Part shown: positions 1 through 6,538 of the stretch, in pieces
Numbering within the stretch: the first letter of the stretch is position 1
How the letters are laid out: each line of letters starts with the position of its first letter
Assembly (NCBI GenBank): GCA_937996595.1
Contig: CALKVC010000030.1
Location: 1-12,350, forward strand
Source of the DNA: an uncultured Chitinophagaceae bacterium
Lineage (GTDB): Bacteria > Bacteroidota > Bacteroidia > Chitinophagales > Chitinophagaceae
Length of the DNA: 12,350 nt
Direction of reading: 5' to 3'
The notes under the pieces: model-generated
Seen by the model: the letters and a program-made list of their open reading frames with translations, nothing else
Told to the model about the DNA's origin: nothing
Databases searched by the model: none
Made by a program: the position numbers and the translations under genes

Positions 1-1
1 A

Positions 2-43
2 AAAATATTGTACGAAACAGGTATTGATGAATTTGGCTTCTAA
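2..43 (+). CDS. possible 3' end of an upstream gene (partial)
   Basis: Reading from base 2, the plus strand gives KILYETGIDEFGF followed by TAA at 41-43, which looks like an ordinary protein C-terminus. A second frame is also open from base 3 to a TAA at 132-134 (43 codons), but its second half runs through the inverted-repeat cluster at 85-131, so it is less likely to be coding. Too little sequence is present to name a family. The call rests only on reading frame and plausibility. Confidence 0.25.
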   Translation, partial: KILYETGIDEFGF

Positions 44-84
44 AACAATTTTTGATATTGAAAAAATTCAGTTCATTAATTTGT

Positions 85-131
85 TTCGTGTGCCACGAAC
101 CAAGGCGCAAGGCTTGGCTGCATACTTGCGC
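85..131. repeat. cluster of three interlocking inverted repeats
   Basis: Three perfect inverted repeats lie within 47 bases. TTCGTG (85-90) pairs with CACGAA (94-99) over a 3-base loop. CCAAG (100-104) pairs with CTTGG (113-117). GCGCAAG (105-111) pairs with CTTGCGC (125-131). The last two cross each other, so they are either mutually exclusive hairpins or a pseudoknot-like fold. The block is visibly richer in G+C than the AT-rich flanks. It may be a terminator region, a dispersed repeat or a structured RNA; the sequence does not decide. Confidence 0.55.
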
Positions 132-170
132 TAATGAGGATTATTAAAATTAAAAATTACAGGACCATTC

Positions 171-968
171 TTAAAGCCTGTCATAAAATAATGTAAAATA
201 GGCAGCAATCAACAGTTGCTCAAGCGGGGCTAAATCAAAACGCAGGTGCAATTTTTCGTGGCCGGGTTCTATCAAGGGAGCGTGCTGTAAAAATGCGAGT
301 AAGCGTTCCTGTTTATAAAAACCAAGGCCTTCCAGCATAAAAATATATTTTTTCCTGTTTGTATTTTGCTTTATAGGAAGGTAATATGGCTTAAGTACGA
401 ACGAATCACGCCCAACAGATATAAATCCGGTAATAGTTGTCGTGTCAATATCATGTTTAGGCCTGGTTTCTTCGTAGTACATGCTCACAGTATCTGCTGC
501 ATATATTATCGTACCATTAAAATGCCTGTAGTAATAAGTAATGCTTGTGTTTTCCTGGTACATATCGCGTTTGTATTTTTCAGGCGGGAGTATGATGTCT
601 CCCAGCAGTGAATGCGATTCAGCCTGGAGGTAAATATCATGTGTATTGTAAAAAAGGTTACACTGAAAGAGTTCGTTGCCGAATGTACGGGTTCCGCTGG
701 TTTTTGTACTTACTATCCTGCTTCTGGGGATGATAATACCAAAACTGAGTGTAGAATCTGCAATGTTATAGTTGCTAACAGAATCTTTTAGCACCCGATA
801 ATCAAGCACCGAAGTGCCCGTTGCACGAAATGGGCGTCCATGCATTTTATCTGACCGGAAGTTTGTATTGTCTACATCCGAAGGTAGTTGCATGTTGAAA
901 AGTGTTTTGCAGCCCCATATAACCCATGCAACAACCAGGAACTGCATGCATAAACCCCGGCGAAACAT
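171..968 (-). CDS. hypothetical membrane-anchored or lipoprotein-like protein
   Basis: I do not recognise this 265-residue protein. From the ATG at 968 it begins with a short basic region (MFRRG) and a hydrophobic stretch at about residues 9-19 (FLVVAWVIWG), followed by Cys20. The IWGC sequence resembles a lipobox, although Trp at -2 is unusual, so an uncleaved anchor is equally possible. The rest is polar, rich in Tyr, Thr and beta-prone segments, and probably exported. The reading frame continues upstream to a GTG at 1049, adding 27 hydrophobic residues; I prefer the ATG because it gives a conventional export signal, but the longer form with two hydrophobic segments cannot be excluded. It is divergent from the nuclease gene at 1247. 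No catalytic motif is visible. Confidence 0.6.
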   Translation of the reverse strand: MFRRGLCMQFLVVAWVIWGCKTLFNMQLPSDVDNTNFRSDKMHGRPFRATGTSVLDYRVLKDSVSNYNIADSTLSFGIIIPRSRIVSTKTSGTRTFGNELFQCNLFYNTHDIYLQAESHSLLGDIILPPEKYKRDMYQENTSITYYYRHFNGTIIYAADTVSMYYEETRPKHDIDTTTITGFISVGRDSFVLKPYYLPIKQNTNRKKYIFMLEGLGFYKQERLLAFLQHAPLIEPGHEKLHLRFDLAPLEQLLIAAYFTLFYDRL

Positions 969-1084
969 ATACGTGCTTTTATGTGAAAGTATTAAACATG
1001 GATGCCATATAAAATGACCTGCAAAAGGAACCAGAATGATAACAGTCACATAAATACCTGTTATTATTAATCAACGCTATACAT

Positions 1085-1116
1085 GATTTACGTTTATTTA
1101 AAACGAAGCGTAAATC
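1085..1116. repeat. intergenic inverted repeat between divergent genes
   Basis: GATTTACGTTT (1085-1095) pairs with AAGCGTAAATC (1106-1116) with one mismatch in 11. An alternative inner hairpin, CGTTT (1091-1095) with AAACG (1101-1105), shares the left arm. It lies in the roughly 280-base gap between the divergent genes at 968 and 1247, where an operator or RNA hairpin could act. I see no confident TAnnTTTG box in this gap; the nearest is CAGATTTG at 1171-1178, with one mismatch and no good -33 partner. Confidence 0.4.
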
Positions 1117-1246
1117 ACCTTATCAATATTAAAAAAGACGCTAAATACAGCATTTGCAGATATAGCATTTCAGATTTGTCAGAATAAGCGGAAATTTTAA
1201 CCAGATTAACGTAGAAGTCAATAAATTCGCAGTTCATATTTTTATT

Positions 1247-2416
1247 ATGATGAAATATAGCGTACTTGTTCTTTTTATTATTGCATTTGTATCGTGTAAA
1301 AAGGATTCTTCAACCCCCGCACCCGTTGTAGCCACGCCTGGCATATTCAGCCTCGTGGATGGAAGCGGAAACTGTTATACCCCCGTTGTTCAGGGTACAT
1401 ATATTGCCGGAACCGATTTAAATAACAGCAACCAGGTTAGCCTGCAGGTGAATGTTACCAAAACAGGTACCTATTCAATTTCTACCAATATTTTAAATGG
1501 CTACCGCTTCTCAGGTTCAGGAACATTTTCTGCACTCGGACTGCAAACCATCATATTACGCGGTTTCGGAACACCGGTAAACGGTTCAAATGACCAGCAT
1601 ACTATAATTACAGGCTCTTCCTGCATGATCATGATTACGGTAACAACACCGCCGCCCGTGATCGTGTTTGACAATGACCATATGTATTTCGGAAATCCCA
1701 GCAAGGCCGCCGCACTAACAGACAGTATTAATAACTTCCTGATGCGAAAAGATTATTTTGCCTTGTCTTACAGCAGGGATAAAGGCATTCCAAACTGGGT
1801 AAGCTGGCACCTGTATGCAAGCGACCTGGGTTCTGTATCAAGACAGGATGATTTCAGGGAAGACAATACCCTGCCATTTGGCTGGTACAGGGTGCAGGAT
1901 GCTTCTTACAGTGCAACCGGTTTCGACAGGGGCCATAATGTGGCTTCAGCCGACAGGACTAATACCATTGATGCCAACTCGGCCACTTTTTTAATGACAA
2001 ACATCATCCCGCAAGCGCCTTATCATAACCAGGTTGTCTGGTCAATTATGGAAGATTCGCTTCGCCGCCTGGTTAACCAGGGCAATGAACTCTATATCAT
2101 CATGGGTAATTATGGTGAAGGCGGAACCGGAAATAATGGCTTTACTACGGCCATTGATGCAGGCCGCGTTACCGTTCCCTCGAATATCTGGAAAATTGCC
2201 GTTGTTATCCCTAACGGCGACAGCGACAGCAGCCGGGTTAATGAAAATACACGTGTCATTGCGGTGGATGTACCCAATACCAACACCTTGTTTTCCGGCT
2301 GGAAAAACTATCGTACAAGCGTAGACGCTATTGAAGCCGCAACCGGGTATGATATTCTTTCCAGGCTATCTCCTTTTCTTCAATCTGTATTAGAAGCCAG
2401 GATTGATAATTTATAA
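1247..2416 (+). CDS. lipoprotein DNA/RNA non-specific endonuclease with N-terminal Ig-like module
   Basis: This 389-residue protein is predicted to hydrolyse extracellular DNA and RNA at the cell surface. The N-terminus is a lipoprotein signal with lipobox FVSC and acylated Cys17; the following KKDSS resembles Bacteroidota surface-export signals. Residues about 33-134 form a beta-rich Ig-like module (GTYIAGTDLNNSNQVSL, KTGTYSIST, SGTFSALGLQ). Residues about 138-389 match the NUC (PF01223) beta-beta-alpha-metal nucleases. The active-site block GFDRGHNVASADRT carries catalytic His230 in DRGH. TNIIPQAPYHNQVVW carries the expected metal-ligand Asn261, and VPSNIWKIAVV is the usual late core strand. 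All key residues are intact, so activity is likely. It probably serves nucleotide or phosphate scavenging or biofilm DNA turnover (inference). It appears to be transcribed alone. Confidence 0.93.
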   Translation: MMKYSVLVLFIIAFVSCKKDSSTPAPVVATPGIFSLVDGSGNCYTPVVQGTYIAGTDLNNSNQVSLQVNVTKTGTYSISTNILNGYRFSGSGTFSALGLQTIILRGFGTPVNGSNDQHTIITGSSCMIMITVTTPPPVIVFDNDHMYFGNPSKAAALTDSINNFLMRKDYFALSYSRDKGIPNWVSWHLYASDLGSVSRQDDFREDNTLPFGWYRVQDASYSATGFDRGHNVASADRTNTIDANSATFLMTNIIPQAPYHNQVVWSIMEDSLRRLVNQGNELYIIMGNYGEGGTGNNGFTTAIDAGRVTVPSNIWKIAVVIPNGDSDSSRVNENTRVIAVDVPNTNTLFSGWKNYRTSVDAIEAATGYDILSRLSPFLQSVLEARIDNL

Positions 2417-2450
2417 GTCCGCTTTTCTTCGCCTTGCATGCAGACCGATA

Positions 2451-2460
2451 AAACCGGTTT
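2451..2460. repeat. 10-base perfect palindrome downstream of the nuclease gene
   Basis: AAACCGGTTT is a perfect palindrome in the 153-base gap between the nuclease and the monooxygenase. It has no T-run, so it is not a standard terminator. It could be an operator half-site pair or chance. Confidence 0.25.
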
Positions 2461-2520
2461 ATGCCTGTAATACACAATTCGCGTATTTGTAGCCTTTATC
2501 TATGCAGCCCTGTGTCTTGA

Positions 2521-2553
2521 TTCGGGTACCGGAACGTTCAGAGCTTATCTTTG
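2521..2553 (+). promoter_or_regulatory. Bacteroidota-type promoter of the LLM monooxygenase gene
   Basis: TATCTTTG at 2546-2553 matches the -7 consensus TAnnTTTG perfectly. TTCG at 2521-2524 is a one-mismatch match to the -33 TTTG at 21-base spacing. The box ends 16 bases before the ATG at 2570, implying a very short leader and no Shine-Dalgarno sequence, as is usual in this phylum. The same TTATCTTT octamer precedes the genes starting at 6539 and 8974. Confidence 0.65.
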
Positions 2554-2569
2554 CAGCAAAACGATCAGT

Positions 2570-3607
2570 ATGGAATTAGGCATTAGCATGTTTGGGGATT
2601 TGCACAAAGGCAAAGACGGAATTGCTTACCCGGCCTCAAAGCGCTTACAGGAGATTATTGAAGAAATAAAACTGATGGATGAAGCCGGGCTGGATTTTTT
2701 TGGCATGGGTGAACACCACCGGCCCGATTATGCAGTATCTGCACCGGAGATCATACTGGCAGCCGCTTCCACCGTAACAAAGCGCATAAAGCTTGGCAGT
2801 GCTGTTTCGGTGTTAAGCTCTTCCGACCCGGTTAAATTATACCAGGCTTTTGCAAGCATAGACCTTATTTCCAACGGCCGGGCAGAACTGATGGCCGGCC
2901 GCGGCAGTTTTATAGAATCCTTTCCGCTGTTTGGTTACGACCTGGCCGATTATGATGAACTTTTTGAAGAGAAATTAAACCTGCTGCTTGCTATAAATAA
3001 AGAGAACCCGGTTACCTGGAAAGGAAAATTCAGGCCGGCTCTGAACAACCAGCAGGTATTGCCAAGGGCATTTCATGATAAGCTCAACATCTGGGTGGCC
3101 GTTGGTGGTACACCGGAATCGGTTATGCGTGCGGGTAAGTTGGGGTTGCCGGTCATATTTGCCATTATTGGTGGCAATCCTGCCCAGTTTAAGCCGCTGT
3201 TTGAGTATTACAAAGAATTGTATAAAAGCTATAAACATGATATGAATGCATTCCAGGTTGGTGTGCACATGCATTGTTTCTTTGGGGATGAAAGTGAAAA
3301 AACAGCGGATGAATATTATCCCGTTTATGCTGCCCAAATGAAAAGGGTTGGCCAGTCGCGTGGCTGGCCGCCATACCAGCGGCAGCAATATGATGCCGGC
3401 AGAACAAAACAGGGCGCATTGATCATAGGTGATGCCAATGAAGCCATTGATAAGATATTGCACATGCAGGAACTTTTTGGATTAACCCGCTTTTCTGCAC
3501 ACATGGATGTTGGCGGCCCATCACACATTTCGTTGATGAAATCAATAGAGATTTTTGGAACCAGGATTGCCCCCAAAATACGGGAGGTATTGAAAAACAA
3601 GGGATAA
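2570..3607 (+). CDS. LLM class flavin-dependent oxidoreductase
   Basis: This 345-residue protein belongs to the bacterial luciferase-like TIM-barrel monooxygenases, which use reduced flavin (usually FMN) and O2. The sequence fits the subgroup typified by PDB 2I7G: GMGEHHRPDYAVSAPE at residues 45-60, KRIKLGSAVSVLSSSDPVKL at 71-90, and the block SNGRAELMAGRGSFIESFPL at 101-120 followed by FGYDLADYDELFEEKLNLLL at 121-140. The length is usual and the domain is complete. There is no signal peptide, so it is cytoplasmic. It needs reduced flavin from a separate reductase; the FAD protein at 6539 is not adjacent and no link is shown. The substrate is unknown. It has its own promoter, and the downstream esterase begins 97 bases later on the same strand, so read-through is possible. 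Confidence 0.93.
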   Translation: MELGISMFGDLHKGKDGIAYPASKRLQEIIEEIKLMDEAGLDFFGMGEHHRPDYAVSAPEIILAAASTVTKRIKLGSAVSVLSSSDPVKLYQAFASIDLISNGRAELMAGRGSFIESFPLFGYDLADYDELFEEKLNLLLAINKENPVTWKGKFRPALNNQQVLPRAFHDKLNIWVAVGGTPESVMRAGKLGLPVIFAIIGGNPAQFKPLFEYYKELYKSYKHDMNAFQVGVHMHCFFGDESEKTADEYYPVYAAQMKRVGQSRGWPPYQRQQYDAGRTKQGALIIGDANEAIDKILHMQELFGLTRFSAHMDVGGPSHISLMKSIEIFGTRIAPKIREVLKNKG

Positions 3608-3653
3608 GATGACATCTTCTGTATGCAGAGCAGAAATAGATGAATAAGATGAC
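3604..3653 (+). repeat. 10-base direct repeat spanning the end of the monooxygenase gene
   Basis: ATAAGATGAC occurs at 3604-3613, overlapping the TAA stop, and again at 3644-3653, exactly 40 bases later. The first copy also overlaps the palindrome AGATG-A-CATCT (3607-3617). The exact identity and spacing could reflect a regulator site for the following esterase gene, or a small local duplication. Confidence 0.35.
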
Positions 3654-3704
3654 CAGCAGAATATTATTTTATGTAAATTACCTGCTCATTATAAACAAGC
3701 TATT

Positions 3705-5237
3705 TTGAAATACTTACTTGTCTTTTTACTGTTTCCGCTTTCGGTATCTTCCCAATGCCGTTATTTTGACCGCCTTTTTCCTGTGGTAGGAAAAACATCT
3801 GATGTTATTTATGGCAACGCCCCATCCATAACATCGTTCTACCTGGGAGAATCCATAACCGTTGCCCAGGACCTGAAGATGGATATCTTTCAGCCGCAGG
3901 GTGATGTGGAAACAAACCGGGCACTCATCATATTCGCCCATTCGGGCGGGTTTATCAACGGGTCTAAATCAAACGACGACATGCAGGCACTCAGCGATTC
4001 GTTTGCACATTACGGTTATGTTACCGCCAGTATCGAGTACAGGAAGAATTTCAACCTGCTCAGCAGTTCCAGTTCCGAAAGAGCTGTTTGGCGCGGGGTA
4101 CAGGATGCCAGTGCGGCAGTGAGGTTCTTTAAACAAAATGCGGCATTGTATGGCATTGACCCGAATAAGATTTTTTTCTGGGGAAGCAGTGCCGGCGCTT
4201 TTATGGCCCTTGGCCTTGCTTATGTAGATGACAGCGAAAGGCCTGCCAGTACATCAACGTCACCTAACCTGGGCTGTAAAGACTGCTCCGGGAACAATTA
4301 TGCTTTTTCCTCAAAAGTTGCCGGTATCATCTCCTGCTGGGGCGCTACAAAAGATACTTCCTGGATTCAAAATAATAATAACACCCCTGTACAGTTGTTT
4401 CATGGTACCGCTGATGCTACCGTTCCTATTACGGAAGGATACCCGTTTGGTTTACCAACCATTACCTATGTAAGGGGCTCTCAGCAAATAAATGAACAAC
4501 TGAACCGCACATCCATTTACCATGAATATTATGCAGCAGCAGGCCAGGAACATGAATACTGGGGAACAGACAATGGGATGTTTCCCCCGTCCGGCCCCAC
4601 ATCATACTGGGCCGATATTATAGGTAAAGCAAAGCTGTTTATGACCGGGAGGCTGGGCCTTGTACCGGTTTGCGGCCCATTACCGGTAACGCTTACCCGT
4701 TTTACCGCGAAGCCATTTAATGGACAAGTGAACCTGTATTGGAATACAGCAGCGGAGTATAATGTTAAAAGCATTATGATTGAGCGAAGTACTGATGGCA
4801 CAGGGTTTAGCAGGTTAACGGAAGTATCGCCCAAAGGAAGCATGAATGCAGGGGCAAATTACTCATCAACAGACCCATACCCGTTTTCGGGCACCAGTTT
4901 TTACCGGTTAAAGATCATTGACCTGGATGGAAGTACCAGCTATTCTGCTATCCTGCGTATAGAAATGCCGGGCAAAGCAATAGCCATTTCACAGGTTTAT
5001 CCAAATCCGGTTAAGGATAATCTTACCTTACAAATACAATCTGATAAGAACCGGGAAGTTCAATTATTGGTATTTGATATGTCCGGGAAAAAACTAATGG
5101 CAAATGATATCAACCTGAAAAAGGGTGTGAATGATACCTATATCCGGTTCGCCGGCTTCTCAAACGGGGCATATATCATCCGGATTGCCAATGCGGAAGG
5201 TAACAGCATCGAAAGCATCAGGGTCATCAAACAGTAA
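3705..5237 (+). CDS. secreted alpha/beta hydrolase (carboxylesterase-like) with type IX sorting domain
   Basis: This 510-residue protein is an exported esterase-type hydrolase. It has a Sec signal peptide (MKYLLVFLLFPLSVSSQ). The catalytic domain covers about 20-318: oxyanion motif AHSGGF near 78-83, nucleophile elbow GSSAG with Ser162, likely acid Asp237 in HGTADATVP, and likely base His283 in GQEHEYWG. A linker domain at about 327-420 (LPVTLTRFTAK, VNLYWNTAAE, FYRLKIIDLDG) is the beta-sandwich common in Bacteroidota surface proteins. Residues about 427-510 form a type A type IX sorting domain (QVYPNPVKDNLTLQI, GAYIIRI) used for outer-membrane translocation. The start is TTG: an in-frame stop at 3645-3647 and the perfect signal peptide exclude an upstream ATG. 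The substrate is unknown; feruloyl, acetyl-xylan or other ester bonds are possible. Confidence 0.9.
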   Translation: MKYLLVFLLFPLSVSSQCRYFDRLFPVVGKTSDVIYGNAPSITSFYLGESITVAQDLKMDIFQPQGDVETNRALIIFAHSGGFINGSKSNDDMQALSDSFAHYGYVTASIEYRKNFNLLSSSSSERAVWRGVQDASAAVRFFKQNAALYGIDPNKIFFWGSSAGAFMALGLAYVDDSERPASTSTSPNLGCKDCSGNNYAFSSKVAGIISCWGATKDTSWIQNNNNTPVQLFHGTADATVPITEGYPFGLPTITYVRGSQQINEQLNRTSIYHEYYAAAGQEHEYWGTDNGMFPPSGPTSYWADIIGKAKLFMTGRLGLVPVCGPLPVTLTRFTAKPFNGQVNLYWNTAAEYNVKSIMIERSTDGTGFSRLTEVSPKGSMNAGANYSSTDPYPFSGTSFYRLKIIDLDGSTSYSAILRIEMPGKAIAISQVYPNPVKDNLTLQIQSDKNREVQLLVFDMSGKKLMANDINLKKGVNDTYIRFAGFSNGAYIIRIANAEGNSIESIRVIKQ

Positions 5238-5278
5238 GGAATTAGATTCATCCTTACACCGGTGATTACAAGCATGCC

Positions 5279-5401
5279 CGTCATTGCGAGGAACGACCTG
5301 TCCCGATATTCTCGGGAAGCAATCTACCTGTCAATCACGTAATTTCATTAACATTATTCGCTCTCCACTGGCAAGATTGCTTCACTTCGTTCGTAAAGAC
5401 G
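5279..5401. repeat. dispersed-type palindromic intergenic repeat with nested hairpin
   Basis: The ends are inverted: the left end (5279-5296, CGTCATTGCGAGGAACGA) matches the complement of 5386-5401 at most positions. Inside, AAGCAATCT (5317-5325) is a perfect inverted partner of AGATTGCTT (5374-5382). A small nested hairpin, TCCCGA (5301-5306) with TCGGGA (5312-5317), lies in the left arm. The GTCATTGCGAGGAACGA and AAGCAATCT wording is a recurrent non-coding palindromic repeat known from many bacterial genomes. It lies between convergent genes (5237 and 5440), where it may also end transcription. An open frame across it (5284-5469) is not a credible gene. Copy number in this genome cannot be seen here. 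Confidence 0.75.
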
Positions 5402-5439
5402 AGCTGCGAAAAATGAAAGGTTCCGGAATACCAGGTGAT

Positions 5440-5937
5440 CTACACATGTTCTTCCCGGAAAGACAGTAACAGGCTGTCAATGCCCGCCTGTACCTTACGG
5501 TAATGTATACCTGCTTTATCAAGCATAAGCCTGGATGCTTTGGCGGTATCGGTTTGTTCGTATTTGTCTGACAGGTAAATCACTTCGGTTATGCCCGACT
5601 GTATGATCGCTTTAGTACATTCGTTGCACGGGAACAGGGCCGTATAGATCCTGCAGCCACGCAGGTCCATGCCGATATTATTTAAAATGGCATTCAGTTC
5701 CGCATGGCAGATATACGGATACTTGGTTTGTAAAAAATCACCTTCCTTGTTCCAGGGAAAATCATCATCCTCACATCCCATGGGCATACCGTTGTAGCCT
5801 GCTCCAACAATCTTGTTCTTGTCATTTACAATACAGGCTCCCACCTGCGTGTTAGGATCTTTACTCCTGTGGGCCGACAGTAATGCCACGCCCATGAAGT
5901 ATTCATCCCATGAAATATAATCTTGTCTTTTTTTCAC
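5440..5937 (-). CDS. deoxycytidylate (dCMP) deaminase
   Basis: This 165-residue cytosolic zinc enzyme converts dCMP to dUMP, the substrate of thymidylate synthase. The cytidine/deoxycytidylate deaminase zinc site is complete: CHAELNAI at 77-84 supplies ligand His78 and proton-shuttle Glu80, and PCNECTK at 103-109 supplies Cys104 and Cys107. YNGMPMGCEDDDFPW at 48-62 is the dCMP-type substrate loop, and SWDEYFMGVALLSAHRSKDP at 9-28 is the usual N-terminus. These favour dCMP deaminase over tRNA adenosine, guanine or riboflavin-pathway deaminases. The start is GTG at 5937; the next in-frame Met (residue 15) would cut the conserved N-terminus. The gene follows the small propeller gene on the same strand after a gap of 83 bases, so the two may be cotranscribed. 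Confidence 0.93.
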   Translation of the reverse strand: MKKRQDYISWDEYFMGVALLSAHRSKDPNTQVGACIVNDKNKIVGAGYNGMPMGCEDDDFPWNKEGDFLQTKYPYICHAELNAILNNIGMDLRGCRIYTALFPCNECTKAIIQSGITEVIYLSDKYEQTDTAKASRLMLDKAGIHYRKVQAGIDSLLLSFREEHV

Positions 5938-6020
5938 CTGGAATTATTTTAGCGGGTTTTACATGACATGCTGAAACATCATAGTTGCCCGATTGGGATC
6001 ATATATTTTTTCTGATTCCA

Positions 6021-6359
6021 TCAGGTTGCTGCTATAACGGCTGCAGAAGCTGAGGAACTGATGGCAGCGGCACTGGCAGCTTCATTATTCACATTAGCCA
6101 TGCTTACAAACTGGTATCCCCAGCCTTTCAATTCATTCTTCCAGATTAATGAACCGTCTTTTGTATTAAGGCATAGCAATATCCCGGAAGAACCGATAAA
6201 CAACTTGTTGTCTTCAACACTTATCTGGCCGAAGTAAAACGACATGGTCCTGTTTACGTATTGCTTTAGCTTTACTTCCCAAATTATTTCACCGTCTTTT
6301 TTATTGATTGCGGCAACCCTGCCGTTTGACAGGATGTATAAATGATTTGTTTTTTTCAT
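6021..6359 (-). CDS. small PQQ-type beta-propeller repeat protein with Ala/Ser-rich tail
   Basis: With the ATG at 6359 the protein has 112 residues. It shows two PQQ-like propeller blades: HLYILSNGRVAAINKKDGEI with IWEV at about 6-29, and KLFIGSSGILLCLNTKDGSL with IWKN at about 52-75. Both carry the AxNxKDGxxxW signature seen in BamB and PQQ dehydrogenases. Two blades cannot close a propeller, so it would have to oligomerise, form an open fragment or bind a partner. The last 20 or so residues are low-complexity Ala/Ser (AASAAAISSSASAAVIAA). No signal peptide is evident. An in-frame start at 6422 adds 21 residues, but that stretch runs through AT-rich intergenic DNA, so I prefer the internal ATG. 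No enzyme function is implied. Confidence 0.7.
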   Translation of the reverse strand: MKKTNHLYILSNGRVAAINKKDGEIIWEVKLKQYVNRTMSFYFGQISVEDNKLFIGSSGILLCLNTKDGSLIWKNELKGWGYQFVSMANVNNEAASAAAISSSASAAVIAAT

Positions 6360-6405
6360 GCAGTCATATTTTTTATAAAAATAGCGAATGAACATATAAC
6401 AGGTT

Positions 6406-6426
6406 AAAATTGTTTTTATCAATTTT
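6406..6426. repeat. perfect 7-bp inverted repeat in a divergent intergenic region
   Basis: AAAATTG (6406-6412) and CAATTTT (6420-6426) flank a 7-base loop, between the divergent genes starting at 6359 and 6539. It could be an operator; being AT-rich, it could also be chance. Confidence 0.25.
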
Positions 6427-6486
6427 GTAATGATTGATGTTTCTGATCTAATTGAATGCTGCCTGTCCAGTAAGATTCATTTACTG

Positions 6487-6518
6487 TTTCGGATTATAGC
6501 ATTTACACGTTATCTTTA
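6487..6518 (+). promoter_or_regulatory. probable promoter of the FAD reductase gene
   Basis: TATCTTTA at 6511-6518 matches TAnnTTTG except for the last base. TTTC at 6487-6490 is a one-mismatch -33 element at 20-base spacing. The box ends 20 bases before the ATG at 6539, giving a short leader without a Shine-Dalgarno sequence. Confidence 0.45.
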
Positions 6519-6538
6519 ATAGGCAAAGGCTTGTATAC

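Noticed and set aside
3..134. 43-codon frame at the left edge ending at 132-134.
   Set aside because: Its second half is the inverted-repeat cluster, and a shorter frame ending at 43 looks more like a real C-terminus. Not decisive.
366..611. Plus-strand open frame within the first unknown gene, and a similar one at 814-1017.
   Set aside because: Both are antisense to the longer minus-strand frame with an export signal; neither has a plausible protein pattern.
2975..3463. 162-codon open frame antisense to the LLM monooxygenase.
   Set aside because: The plus strand carries all family signatures; the antisense protein has no recognisable pattern.
5284..5469. Open frame on the plus strand across the palindromic repeat.
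   Set aside because: It consists mostly of the inverted-repeat sequence and overlaps the dCMP deaminase end; it has no protein-like character.
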